Below, one piece after another: positions 24,152-33,171 of a stretch of DNA of 50,445 bases (the first letter of the stretch is position 1; every line of letters starts with the position of its first letter). The position numbers and the translations under genes were made by a program. The stretch covers positions 1-50,445 of the forward strand of contig JAHDCG010000021.1 in NCBI GenBank assembly GCA_020629965.1, in the 5' to 3' direction. This DNA comes from Saprospiraceae bacterium. Its GTDB lineage: Bacteria; Bacteroidota; Bacteroidia; Chitinophagales; Saprospiraceae. The notes under the pieces were generated by a model that made no database searches, was not told the DNA's origin, and worked only from the letters and a program-made list of their open reading frames with translations.

Positions 24152-24187
24152 AAAAAAAGTCCCTCCGAGCGATGAGCAAGGAGGGAC
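24152..24187 (-). terminator. Minus-strand terminator
   Basis: An 8-bp stem, GTCCCTCC (24159-24166) with GGAGGGAC (24180-24187). On the minus strand it is followed by seven T. It is oriented to end transcription of the 1719-aa gene, whose stop is 230 nt away. Confidence 0.75.
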
Positions 24188-24312
24188 AAAATCCCAAAAA
24201 CCGAGTTACTAAAGTTCTTTTGGCGGTGGACGGTTTTACGGTGGACGGTGGACGGGCGCGTACTTCTCGGGCGAAGGATTGATTTTTAATTATTTCATAT
24301 TTCTCCGGGGTA

Positions 24313-24333
24313 AGACGTTGCAGTGCAACGTCT
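24313..24333. repeat. Extragenic palindrome AGACGTTGCA-G-TGCAACGTCT
   Basis: A perfect 10-bp inverted repeat with one central base. Similar GACGTTGCA palindromes are familiar as dispersed repeats in other bacterial genomes. The rest of 24188-24415 holds GGTGGACGGT-type and CCCAACT-type short repeats and no gene. Confidence 0.6.
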
Positions 24334-24415
24334 CTACGAGGGTCGGTACGTAACAGCGGTGCAATTTGCGTCACCCCAACCGCCCAACTCCCCAACCCCA
24401 AAACCTCTCAACCTC

Positions 24416-27400
24416 CTACCGCGTAAGTATCATCCGCTTCCCGACTTTCCCTTCCGTCGTCACCAACTCATAAAACAGCACGCCTTTTTGCGGCAAATCC
24501 GCTGCTTGCAGCATAAACTCTCCGTAGCCGGCGGGGGCTTGTCGCGCTTTGGTCAGCAATAATTTTCCGCTGGTGTCGAAGACGTTGAGTCGAACATCAT
24601 CCGCTTGCGGCAGCCAAAAACCGACAGCGGTTTCGGTGCGGAAAGGGTTGGGGCGATTTTGGTAAAGCAGCACGCGGCGGTCGGTAATTTGCTCGCCCGT
24701 TGCGTCCGTGAATTGCAGATTGATGTCGAAAGTTTCGCCGTTTTCGGAGTAAGCCGCAGCGGGAGTAAAGCGCGAACCGAGGTTCACGGCTTCACTCAAC
24801 GCGCCGGCTTTCCGCGCTCGGAAGTTTACAGAAAATAAGAAGGCGTTAGTGTTTATAGTGCCTGTCAGGGCTTTATCCCAACTACAGGTAATCGCACCTT
24901 CTCCCGTTTTGCGCAGTCCGAAATTATTTCTTTGGTGGCTTTCGCCGGGTGTTAAATTTATAAATTCGAGCAAGTCCGGGTCGAAGTCGAAAGTCATTTG
25001 GTAAGCGAATAAATCCGCCGGACTTTCCGCGAAAATTTCTACCGTCACCGTTTCTCCCGCCGCAAATTGCCTTTCTTGTGTGCGGAAATTTATCGCTTTA
25101 TCGCTTCTCGCATCGCCCTCGTCATTCGTCAAATTATTCGGAGTCGCCGAGCCGTTGAGGTCGCCGATTTTTACGGCAATGAAATCGTTTTGCATCGCGC
25201 TTTGATTGACCGCCGACAGATTGACCGACTCGGGGAAAATCTCCGCCCACGGATTTTCCGCATCCGGGAAAGCATAATTTGCGTCGATGTATCGCCACGC
25301 ACTGTTATCGGGAAAATCATCGGTCAGTTGCAAAATAAAACTGCGCAAAGCAATCGCATCGGCGGTCGTGACGGAGCCGCTGTTATTCACGTCGGCGGCA
25401 ATGAGGCGGTACGGACTCGTAATCGGCTGCGTCGTGAGGACATGCTGACGGATATAAATAATGTCCCAAGTCGTCACGCCGTTGCCCCAATCGTCGCCGC
25501 TCGTCGGGGTCAGATGATAATTTTCGCCGTAAGCAGCTTCCGTGTATTCGTAATGCCCGGCGGCGTCGGTCACGGCTTCGGTCATATCCGCACTTTCGAT
25601 TTCGACGGCGACTTCTTCGGCAAACTGACCGTTTTCGGTGGCAATCAAACCGGCAATCATAATATTTTGCGGGCAAACGTTTTCGTTGTCCTGTACTTGC
25701 AGCGGAATGGTGCAGGAGCCTTGATTGCCTGCTTCATCGGTAACAAAAAGCGGTAAATCAATCATGTTTCCGACATCTTCACAAGAAAATTGACGCTCGG
25801 TATCGTTAAGGTCGGCTGAAAAGGACAAGGTCAAATCCGCATTTGCGGAGCAATTATCAAAACTGCCGGGCGTGCTGATTTGCTCGGCAAAAAGGCTGAT
25901 GGTCGCATCCGCCGCCAACTCGATGTTGATGCCGCCCGGGCAGACCGCCGTCGGATTTCCGCAATCATTTACGAGGAAAATAAATTCGCATTCGGTCGTA
26001 TTGCCGCAGTCGTCTTTGATTTTGTAAGTAATCAAATGCGAGCCGACAGGGTAAGTATTGCCCACGTTGAGACCGATGCCCGATGCCGCGCTGCCGCTGT
26101 CCGCGATGCCGTCCGCATTGATATCGACCGTCCAAAACACCTCTAAATCTTCCGTTGCGGTACAGTCGTCGCTGTACGTTATCGTCAAATCCGTGTCCGT
26201 TGCCGCGCAGTCATTTTCGTCGCTGCAAAAAATCAAAGCGGACACGGGGCAAGAGACGGTCGGCGCGTCGGTATTTTGAATAAAAATTGACTGTTGGCAC
26301 TCGAAATAACCGCCGTTTTCGGGATTGCCGTCAAAAATGCAGGGGTCGGTGATGACCCAAGTTCTGATAATTTTCACACAAAAATCTCCCGAGCCGGGTA
26401 GGCTTACGTCGCTGTAATCCAAGGTCGTTTCTACGCAATTCGGCGCGTCGATTTCGGGCATGCCCGTGATTTCGGGTTCGGTATTCGGGGTGCAACCCGT
26501 CGCAATAAAATCTTCGGGGCAGGTAATGTCGTCTTCCGTCAGTAAATCCGGCGGTAAGACCAAAATCGTTTGCGAGCAAGTCGCCGTATTGCCGAAGCCG
26601 TCGGTTGCCGTGAACGTGCGGATGACCATGCCGCCCGCGCAGTCGGTCATGTCGTTGACCTCGACGGTTACGGTCGGTTCGCCGCAGTTATCGATGACGG
26701 TGGGTTCACCCTGTGCGTCGATGTCCGCATCGCAGGAAACGGTAACGTCGGCGGGACAGACGATTTCGGGCATTTCGTTATCGACGACCGTGACCGGCGC
26801 CATGCAAATATTTTGGTTGCCGTAGCAGTCCGTGACTTGCAGGATAACCATGGTTTCCTGACCGACATCGGCACAGCAAACTTCGACGGACTCATCGAAA
26901 AGCAGGTCGTCGGGATTGCCGCAGTTGTCTTCCATACGCGCAATGAGCACGCTTTCCAAACAGCAATTATCGAAGCTGCCGTTGTCGATTTGCGTGACGG
27001 TAACTTGCGCGATGCCTTCGGTCAAAGTCACGATAGTCGTCAGGTCGCAAACGGCAATCGGCGGCAGTTCGTCGATGATGGTAATAATGGTGGTATCGGT
27101 CGCGGAATTGCCGCAGGCGTCGCTTGCCGTGTAGAGAATGGTGTCCGTACCGATAGTCAGACCCGGCTCGGAAATCATGCCGCCGTTGCCGCTGATGATG
27201 CCCGTCGAGTAGCGCGTAATCCACGTAATTTCCTCGGAACAATCGACTGCCGTAGCGGGCGGAAGTTCAAAAATCGCCACGCAATTTTCGTTAACAGAAA
27301 CGGTAAAATCGTCGGGGGCGGTGACGAGGGGCGGGGTGTTGTCCGTGATTTCGATGCTTTGTGTGCAAGTGAAAGGATTGCCCGCAGAGCCAATCGGTTC

Positions 27401-29575
27401 GCACCAATTATAGACCGACCAAGTGCGAATAATTTTTTGGCTGCCGCTGCACATCGGAAAGTCTTCGTCGGAAATACTGACGATAATATCGCAAAGCTGA
27501 CCGTCGCCGGGCATCAGTTCGTAAGTCTCGCCTTGATAAGTCACAGTCGGAAAACCGGTGACGGCGGGCGTTAAATCGAAGTCCGTACCGGCGATACATT
27601 CCGCCGTAAAATCAGCGGGACATTCGATGACCGCTTCTTCAAAATCAATGCGCTCGACGGTAATAATTTGCTCGCAGGTACTGCTGTTGCCGAAAATATC
27701 GGTAGCCGTCCAAGTGCGAATGATGCGGCGCGCAAAAGTCGAATCACAGCCGCCGATAAGTGTAGTATCTTGGTAAAAGGAAAAGAACTCCGAGCAGTCG
27801 GTAAAAGTCGCATCCGGTGCGTCGCCGCCTTCGCTGACGGGGTCGGAGTTTTGCAGACAAGTGAGCAAAGTATCGGGGCAGGTGACGACCTGCGGTGCCA
27901 ATTTATCTTCAATCAATGCATTGCCCCAACAAGAATTTCCCGTAGCGACCTCGACGACGCTGAACATCACGGTTTGCCCGATAAAGGCAGCATCGATGGT
28001 GACGGTCGGCACGTCATTGACGAGGAAAGTATAGTCGGATTGACAGACGGGGCCGCCCTGCAAAAGTCCGTTGGCGGAGAGGGTATATTCACACATTCCG
28101 TCGAGCGAAATATTGAGATTATCGTTGCAGACAATCGGTCCGCCGCTTTCGGCCGCGCCGCTGACGGTAACGTTGAAAGAGCAGGTTGTTGTAGTTGCGG
28201 AGTCACTGATTGCGTAACTCTGTACGGTCGTGCCGTTGGGAAAAACGTCGCCGGAGGTCAAGCCCGAGTCGTCGGTTTGCGTGACCGTATCGCCGCAGTT
28301 ATCGCTGCCGGTGACGGTGTAGGTGACGACTTCGTTGCAGTCGCCTTCCTCCAAAGTAACTTCAATATCATCGGGACAAGCGAGGGTCGGCGGGCTGTCA
28401 TCGGCGATAGTGACGCGGGTTTCGCAGGTGCCTGTCGTGCCGAGGTCGTCGGTAATGCTGAGGGTGACGATTTGCTCGCCGACATCCGTGCAGTCGAACT
28501 CGGTGCGTGACAAAATACGCTGCGCAACAGTGCAGTAACCGACGGTGCTGCTGCTGTCGATTTCGTTTAAAGTTAATGTATAAGAACCCGTTGCATCTAA
28601 GTTTTTGGTAACGGCAAAAAAGCAATTCATGTCGGGCGCGGGCGACTCGTTTGCGTCGGTTAAAACGCTGCCGCTGCCGTCCGTGATTTGTACGACGGCA
28701 TTTTCCAAGCGATAGACCGTGCCGTCGTTGGTAAAGATGCCGGTCGTATTATTCGAGCTGCTGCTGCCCGCCTCGCCGGTAAAAGTGAAGCAGGACAGAT
28801 TGGTAAATGTGCCGTTGTTGCTGATGTCGTTGCGGTTGAAAAAATCGCCTTGATTTTCTACGACTCCCGCTGCGAGATTGTCGAGCAGTCCGGTATTTTC
28901 TACGTTGAAAGTGCCCGTGTTGCGCAGTGTACCTTCGTTGTTGACAGTACCGAAATTGGCTAAAACTCCCGCGCCTTCATTTTCCAATATGCCGCCGTTG
29001 TTGATAAAGCCGCCGCTGATGTTGTCAAAATTTGCGGCATTGGAAATCGTGCCGTCGGTAAAATTGGTGAGCACGCTGTTGTTGTCGAAGTCGCCGGTAA
29101 TTTGCAAAACGCCGCCGTTATTTATGGTCGAAAAATTGATAGTCGTGCCGGCGAGATTAAGCGTATCCGTATTGGAAACCGTACCCGTGAAGGAGTTGGT
29201 AAACAGGACGGAAGAAGTAAAAACGCCTCCGTTTTCGATATTGACGAGGTTGGAAAAAGTGCCGCTGCCGGAGAGGGAAATTTCGCCGGAGTTGGCAAGC
29301 AGCCCGTCGTTATTGAGGTTGAAGCCCGCTAAATCTACGGTCAGTATTCCCGCATTTGCAATCGAATAATCGAAAACCGTATTTCCGGTCAAGGTCAAAA
29401 CGGGAGTGCCGCCGGCGGGTATCGTCGCGTCGTTGCCCGTAGCGGGAGTGTTGTTAGTCCAATTTGTTGCCGTATTCCAATCGTTGTCGGTCGCACCTGT
29501 CCAGGTAGTTTGCGCCTTGATTGAAAACATAAATAAGCAGCAAAAGACCGCCGTGAGGAGGGTCGATTGTGTCAT
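24416..29575 (-). CDS. Giant T9SS type A secreted protein with HYR, dockerin-like and cohesin-like domains
   Basis: A 1719-residue protein with a signal peptide (1-21, ...FSIKAQ). Residues about 30-300 are Asn/Gly-rich short repeats (NNGGVLQITGDFDNNS type) that suggest a beta-helix. Residues about 385-1330 are Cys-containing HYR/Ig-like repeats (CPDDIEVTLEEGDCNEVVTY, VCPADVTVSCDADIDAQG and others). A carboxypeptidase-regulatory-like fold and a dockerin-like calcium segment (AADVNNSGSVTTADAIALRS) follow near 1400-1460, then a cohesin-like sandwich (about 1500-1625). It ends with a T9SS type A sorting domain (1637-1719, LYQNRPNPFRTETAVGFWLP). It should be attached to or released from the cell surface; adhesion or matrix formation is inferred. 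No enzyme motif is seen. It appears monocistronic. Confidence 0.9.
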   Translation of the reverse strand: MTQSTLLTAVFCCLFMFSIKAQTTWTGATDNDWNTATNWTNNTPATGNDATIPAGGTPVLTLTGNTVFDYSIANAGILTVDLAGFNLNNDGLLANSGEISLSGSGTFSNLVNIENGGVFTSSVLFTNSFTGTVSNTDTLNLAGTTINFSTINNGGVLQITGDFDNNSVLTNFTDGTISNAANFDNISGGFINNGGILENEGAGVLANFGTVNNEGTLRNTGTFNVENTGLLDNLAAGVVENQGDFFNRNDISNNGTFTNLSCFTFTGEAGSSSSNNTTGIFTNDGTVYRLENAVVQITDGSGSVLTDANESPAPDMNCFFAVTKNLDATGSYTLTLNEIDSSSTVGYCTVAQRILSRTEFDCTDVGEQIVTLSITDDLGTTGTCETRVTIADDSPPTLACPDDIEVTLEEGDCNEVVTYTVTGSDNCGDTVTQTDDSGLTSGDVFPNGTTVQSYAISDSATTTTCSFNVTVSGAAESGGPIVCNDNLNISLDGMCEYTLSANGLLQGGPVCQSDYTFLVNDVPTVTIDAAFIGQTVMFSVVEVATGNSCWGNALIEDKLAPQVVTCPDTLLTCLQNSDPVSEGGDAPDATFTDCSEFFSFYQDTTLIGGCDSTFARRIIRTWTATDIFGNSSTCEQIITVERIDFEEAVIECPADFTAECIAGTDFDLTPAVTGFPTVTYQGETYELMPGDGQLCDIIVSISDEDFPMCSGSQKIIRTWSVYNWCEPIGSAGNPFTCTQSIEITDNTPPLVTAPDDFTVSVNENCVAIFELPPATAVDCSEEITWITRYSTGIISGNGGMISEPGLTIGTDTILYTASDACGNSATDTTIITIIDELPPIAVCDLTTIVTLTEGIAQVTVTQIDNGSFDNCCLESVLIARMEDNCGNPDDLLFDESVEVCCADVGQETMVILQVTDCYGNQNICMAPVTVVDNEMPEIVCPADVTVSCDADIDAQGEPTVIDNCGEPTVTVEVNDMTDCAGGMVIRTFTATDGFGNTATCSQTILVLPPDLLTEDDITCPEDFIATGCTPNTEPEITGMPEIDAPNCVETTLDYSDVSLPGSGDFCVKIIRTWVITDPCIFDGNPENGGYFECQQSIFIQNTDAPTVSCPVSALIFCSDENDCAATDTDLTITYSDDCTATEDLEVFWTVDINADGIADSGSAASGIGLNVGNTYPVGSHLITYKIKDDCGNTTECEFIFLVNDCGNPTAVCPGGINIELAADATISLFAEQISTPGSFDNCSANADLTLSFSADLNDTERQFSCEDVGNMIDLPLFVTDEAGNQGSCTIPLQVQDNENVCPQNIMIAGLIATENGQFAEEVAVEIESADMTEAVTDAAGHYEYTEAAYGENYHLTPTSGDDWGNGVTTWDIIYIRQHVLTTQPITSPYRLIAADVNNSGSVTTADAIALRSFILQLTDDFPDNSAWRYIDANYAFPDAENPWAEIFPESVNLSAVNQSAMQNDFIAVKIGDLNGSATPNNLTNDEGDARSDKAINFRTQERQFAAGETVTVEIFAESPADLFAYQMTFDFDPDLLEFINLTPGESHQRNNFGLRKTGEGAITCSWDKALTGTINTNAFLFSVNFRARKAGALSEAVNLGSRFTPAAAYSENGETFDINLQFTDATGEQITDRRVLLYQNRPNPFRTETAVGFWLPQADDVRLNVFDTSGKLLLTKARQAPAGYGEFMLQAADLPQKGVLFYELVTTEGKVGKRMILTR

Positions 29576-29764
29576 GGGAGTGTGTAATTTTTAGCGAGAC
29601 ATTGTAAGTATGCCTACTCGGTTTCATAGTAAAAACAAAAAAGTAACTGCGCCGACGGAGGCAAAATGCTCGCGGCAATAAGGGATTTATCCGACCAAAG
29701 CGGATGAAAATTTTTCAGACAGGAAAAGGACAGGAAAGAGGAGACCGTTAAATTCGATTGACGT

Positions 29765-29803
29765 ACACGAGAAAATTTCTTTTTAGGGAAATTTTCTGCG
29801 TGT
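29765..29803. other. Hairpin in the putative 5' leader of the 1719-aa gene
   Basis: ACACGAGAAAATTTC pairs with GAAATTTTCT-G-CGTGT (15 bp, one bulged base, 8-nt loop). It lies between the proposed -7 box at 29879 and the ATG at 29575. I see no gene in 29576-29997; a 63-codon plus-strand reading frame there has no support. Confidence 0.5.
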
Positions 29804-29878
29804 GCGTTTTTCTCATTCGCGGAATTAAAATGTGCCGGCGTAAAACTGCCGGTGATTCACATTATTTTTTTACTAATG

Positions 29879-29886
29879 CAAAGGTA
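29879..29886 (-). promoter_or_regulatory. Candidate -7 box for the 1719-aa gene
   Basis: Minus strand TACCTTTG, with CAA (TTG on the minus strand) at 29902-29904, 15 nt further upstream. If used, the mRNA leader would be close to 300 nt. Confidence 0.4.
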
Positions 29887-29997
29887 GGGGGCGAAAAATT
29901 TCAATGTGTACCGGCATTTCGGTATTTTTCGGATAGCGTTTTTTTGTGATATTATATTTGAATTTTTATAAATTCAAGGGAGGTAGCGGCAAAGCCT

Positions 29998-30471
29998 TTA
30001 AACCACCCCGCGATTTTTATAATTCCAAATCGACTGCAACATTCGCCCCATAAAAACCAAAACCGCAATGACCGAACCGACACCGAAAAACATCATTTCG
30101 CTGCGGATATAACCGACAATACCCGCCAACTCCGCCTGCGGCAGATTACCGACCAAAGCCTCGGGGCCTTCTTCGTCCATGAAGGTTTGAAATTTGTTGA
30201 TTTGCTCGACGAGCAAAAACAAACCGTAAATACCCGCAAAAATCAAAGCCGTTTTGACGACCTGTAACTTTGCCAGCCAGGTATATTGCAGCAAAAAAAT
30301 GTAGCGCGTGCAGGTAATGAAAACCGCGATAAAAACAAGATTCGGTACCAAAAAACGGTAATCGGGTACGACGCTGATAATCGGGTAAATGACCGCCGCC
30401 GCAATGATGGCGGTGGCTACCCAAAACAGAAATTCCAAACCGAAATATAAGGCGTTTTTGTTCATGCTCAT
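29998..30471 (-). CDS. Unrecognised four-helix inner membrane protein
   Basis: A 157-residue protein with four hydrophobic segments (about residues 9-32, 40-60, 72-90 and 125-145). A polar, acidic loop (QFMDEEGPEALVGNLPQAE) lies between the third and fourth. No family signature is recognised and no catalytic residues stand out. A second ATG six bases in (30465) is an equally possible start. It follows the VOC gene after 67 nt, most of which is repeat sequence (AAGGTTG-like and TCTAAMR), so it may be co-transcribed with it or have its own promoter; no TAnnTTTG box was found. Confidence 0.75.
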   Translation of the reverse strand: MSMNKNALYFGLEFLFWVATAIIAAAVIYPIISVVPDYRFLVPNLVFIAVFITCTRYIFLLQYTWLAKLQVVKTALIFAGIYGLFLLVEQINKFQTFMDEEGPEALVGNLPQAELAGIVGYIRSEMMFFGVGSVIAVLVFMGRMLQSIWNYKNRGVV

Positions 30472-30478
30472 TGAGAGG

Positions 30479-30505
30479 TTAGATTTTAGATTTTAGACGT
30501 TAGAC
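30479..30505 (-). repeat. TCTAAMR heptamer array abutting the start of the membrane-protein gene
   Basis: On the minus strand TCTAACG, TCTAAAA, TCTAAAA, TCTAACC, TCTCA, then the ATG at 30471. It shares a 24-nt identical core with the array at 49659. Confidence 0.8.
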
Positions 30506-30538
30506 TGCCTGCAACCTTTTACAACTCTTACAGCCTTT

Positions 30539-31612
30539 TCAGTCCTTCACCCGATTAAACGCCATTGCTTTCAGCATCCAATCGGGGAGGGGTTTTTCGG
30601 GGGCGCGTTTGCGCAGGTCGAGATACCAGCCGATTTTTTTCAAAATCGGAATTTTATAGGCTTCCACAAACTCGATGAGGGCGCCGTCCGGGTCTTCGAT
30701 GTAGGAGAAGTTACCGGCTGCCTCGCCCATGTCGAACACCGCGCGGTCTGCCTGACTGTCCACGGTAAACGGATGACCCGCCGCCGCGCATTTTTCGCGC
30801 ATGCCGTCCATGTTTTTGATGTCGAAGCAGAGGTGAATAAAGCCTAAATCGCCCCACATTCTGTCTTTAAAAATCGGACGCGGCGTGTGTCCTTCGAGGA
30901 CTTGAATGAGTTCGATTTCGCTCGCACCCAACATCCGACTGAAACTGCCGACGCGCGGTTGTGAATGACGCAGCAACACGCGACGTACTTTCACCTTGCC
31001 GCCGGGCAGCGGTGCGAAGTCCGAAAAGCTACCCGTTTTATCGTAAACGACGGTGTCGTAGCCCAACAGATTTCCGTAAAATTCTTTTGACCGGTCGAGG
31101 TCGGAGACTCCGATAACCGAACCGAAAACGCCGCCCATTGTTGCGCTCGTTTTGCGAAACCAACTGTCCGAATGCACGACTTCAAAGATATTTCCGTAGG
31201 GGTCTTTTAGGAAAAAATGGTCTTTGCCTTCGGGGGTTTGACTGACTTCGCCGAGCAAGTCCAAGCCCTGCGCTTTCATCTGTGCGTAAGCGGCTTTGAC
31301 GTCGCGGGTTTTCATTTTGCAGATAAAAAAACCGAGGTCGCCCGTGCGCAGCTCGAAGTCGGCGGGCTGCGGTACTTTGCTCGTGTACTGCCAAATTTCC
31401 ATACCGCCGCCGCCCTGTGCGCTGAGTGCGAGTACGGCGTGACGGCTGCGCGGCTCGCCGCCCGTATAGGGCAGCATGAGGTTGGCCTCCGCCGCTTCGT
31501 CGAAAACCGGAATGTCGGTTTGAAAGGCTTTGCGGTAAAATTTCCAAGCCTCATAAACGGCGGGAATACCGATGCCCATTTGCTGAATGCCGGAGATGAA
31601 AGTTTTTTGCAT
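30539..31612 (-). CDS. VOC family protein with two glyoxalase/dioxygenase-like domains
   Basis: A 357-residue soluble protein with two vicinal-oxygen-chelate modules. The first is at about residues 8-145 (IQQMGIGIPAVYEAWKFYRKAF to FFLKDPYGNIFEVVHSDSWF). The second is at about 160-320 (GGVFGSVIGVSDLDRSKEFYGNLLGYD to YIEDPDGALIEFVEAYKIPILKKIGWYLDL). The repeated DPxGxxxE pattern and H/E positions fit metal-binding VOC enzymes. The substrate is unknown. It lies 11 nt downstream of the glycosyltransferase stop, suggesting a shared transcript. Confidence 0.9.
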   Translation of the reverse strand: MQKTFISGIQQMGIGIPAVYEAWKFYRKAFQTDIPVFDEAAEANLMLPYTGGEPRSRHAVLALSAQGGGGMEIWQYTSKVPQPADFELRTGDLGFFICKMKTRDVKAAYAQMKAQGLDLLGEVSQTPEGKDHFFLKDPYGNIFEVVHSDSWFRKTSATMGGVFGSVIGVSDLDRSKEFYGNLLGYDTVVYDKTGSFSDFAPLPGGKVKVRRVLLRHSQPRVGSFSRMLGASEIELIQVLEGHTPRPIFKDRMWGDLGFIHLCFDIKNMDGMREKCAAAGHPFTVDSQADRAVFDMGEAAGNFSYIEDPDGALIEFVEAYKIPILKKIGWYLDLRKRAPEKPLPDWMLKAMAFNRVKD

Positions 31613-31623
31613 GGCTGTCGTTT

Positions 31624-33141
31624 TTATTGTTTTTCGTCTTTTTTTACCTCTCCTTCTTCCGTTTTGCGCGGCGGTTTTTTACCTCTGATTTCTCGTAATT
31701 CACAGGCATCCCAAACCACAATCGTATGGTAATAGTATTTTTTTGCCAATTTTTGGTGCGCCTCGTATTCGCAAATTAAAACCGTGTCGCCGGGGTTAAA
31801 CGCCTGACTGATTTGCTTTTTGATATTGTAACCGCGTAAATTGAATGCCTTTTTATAAAAAAGCGCGTGAGAGTTATAGCCGCGATGATTGATGATGTAA
31901 TTGTCGTATTGCGGATAGCGATTCATAAACTCGCCGATTTTCATATCGTCGCCGTCCCACTGCGAGGGTTGCGGCAGGTAGGTGCGCTCGATGATGGTCT
32001 CCGTATAAGGAAGCCCCCAAAAGGCAAGAACAAAAAGCAGCAAAAAGGGAGTGCTGCCAAATCGCAGTTCACGACTTACCAACCGGTCTTTAAGGCTTTG
32101 ATAAAGACGTTCCAAACCGAAGGCGACCAACATCGCCAAACCCGGAAAAGCCGGAGATTGATACCAGGGCAATTTAGTACCCGCCGACGAGACGACAAGC
32201 ATAAAGATCAGGCAATTGAGCGTCAGAAGTTTGGTCAATAAGCGCACCCGCCCGCCCGTTTGCCATCCGAGGTAAATACCCAAAGGCAGAAAAAATGCCC
32301 ACGGGCTAAAGCGTTCATCGCCGAAAATCCAATTTTCGAGGTAATGATACCAAGGGTAATCGTGCCCGCCGATAGCAGTCATAAAACGCCCGCCGATTTC
32401 TTCCTGCCACACCATTGCGAGGTAGCCGGGGTTGTAATGATTACGCAGCAGATAAAAACTGCCCACGAGAAAAATTACTCCCGCGACGGCAAACCATAAG
32501 TGTTTATTTTTCAGAATGCCGATAATTCTCTTCTCAAAAACCGCAAACAAAAAAATAGCGGGCATGGAAAAACAAGCAGCGATACTCTTCGTCATAATCG
32601 CCAAAACGGCCATGAAAGCGGCGAGGTAAAGAAACTTCGTGCGCCGAGGACTCTCTTTTAAAATAAAAAAGCAAAAGAAAAAAAGCAGATAAGCATTTTG
32701 AAAAAGCAGCAGCAGCACCTCAAAATCACCCGTGCGCGTGATGTGTGTATTGGTAAATCCTGCGGAAGTCAGTAAAATCAAGGACGCAAAAATACCGATG
32801 AGCGGCTTTTTCAAAACCCGATGCGAAAAAACGGTCAGCATCATCAGTGTACCCAAGCCCGCAATCGCCGCCGGCATCCGAATGGCCAACTCATTGTAGC
32901 CCAACAGTTTGATAAAGAAAACCTGACACCAAATCAGAAAGGGCGGTTTTACTCCGAACATATCGGGCTTGCCGTCATAGTGCGTTACCAAAAAATTACC
33001 GTTGGTAGCCATCTCTATGGCATTGACACCCCGGCGCGCCTCGTCCCACATCCGCAGCGACAGGTAGTCCAGATGGTGAAACAGCGGAAAGTAGCAAAGA
33101 ACCGCAAAAAGGAAGAGTAAAAAGAGAGTGCGCGTTTTCAT
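31624..33141 (-). CDS. GT39/ArnT-like integral membrane glycosyltransferase
   Basis: A 505-residue multi-pass protein (about 10-12 membrane segments) of the GT-C fold, which transfers sugars from polyprenyl-phosphate donors at the outer face of the inner membrane. The first periplasmic loop has the expected acidic motif MWDEARRGVNAIEMATNGNFLVTHYDGKPD, with PPFLIWCQ further on, as in ArnT/PMT-type enzymes. A soluble C-terminal domain of about 120 residues follows. It could glycosylate lipid A, surface polysaccharide or exported protein; the sequence does not say which. The final 20 residues are highly charged (RGKKPPRKTEEGEVKKDEKQ). The promoter box at 33160 suggests transcription independent of the cyclase gene. 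Confidence 0.88.
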   Translation of the reverse strand: MKTRTLFLLFLFAVLCYFPLFHHLDYLSLRMWDEARRGVNAIEMATNGNFLVTHYDGKPDMFGVKPPFLIWCQVFFIKLLGYNELAIRMPAAIAGLGTLMMLTVFSHRVLKKPLIGIFASLILLTSAGFTNTHITRTGDFEVLLLLFQNAYLLFFFCFFILKESPRRTKFLYLAAFMAVLAIMTKSIAACFSMPAIFLFAVFEKRIIGILKNKHLWFAVAGVIFLVGSFYLLRNHYNPGYLAMVWQEEIGGRFMTAIGGHDYPWYHYLENWIFGDERFSPWAFFLPLGIYLGWQTGGRVRLLTKLLTLNCLIFMLVVSSAGTKLPWYQSPAFPGLAMLVAFGLERLYQSLKDRLVSRELRFGSTPFLLLFVLAFWGLPYTETIIERTYLPQPSQWDGDDMKIGEFMNRYPQYDNYIINHRGYNSHALFYKKAFNLRGYNIKKQISQAFNPGDTVLICEYEAHQKLAKKYYYHTIVVWDACELREIRGKKPPRKTEEGEVKKDEKQ

Positions 33142-33159
33142 ATTTTACGAAATTGAGCG

Positions 33160-33167
33160 CAAAAGTA
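33160..33167 (-). promoter_or_regulatory. Candidate -7 box for the glycosyltransferase gene
   Basis: Minus strand TACTTTTG, 18 nt upstream of the ATG at 33141, giving a very short leader. Confidence 0.5.
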
Positions 33168-33171
33168 GGGA

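Noticed and set aside
26570-28510. Long plus-strand reading frames (334 and 280 codons) opposite the 1719-aa gene
   Set aside because: Their translations are low-complexity and match no family. They mirror the codon pattern of the well-supported minus-strand gene.
29758-29949. 63-codon plus-strand frame in the 422-nt spacer
   Set aside because: It contains a hairpin and a promoter-like box of the opposite strand and has no homology that I recognise.
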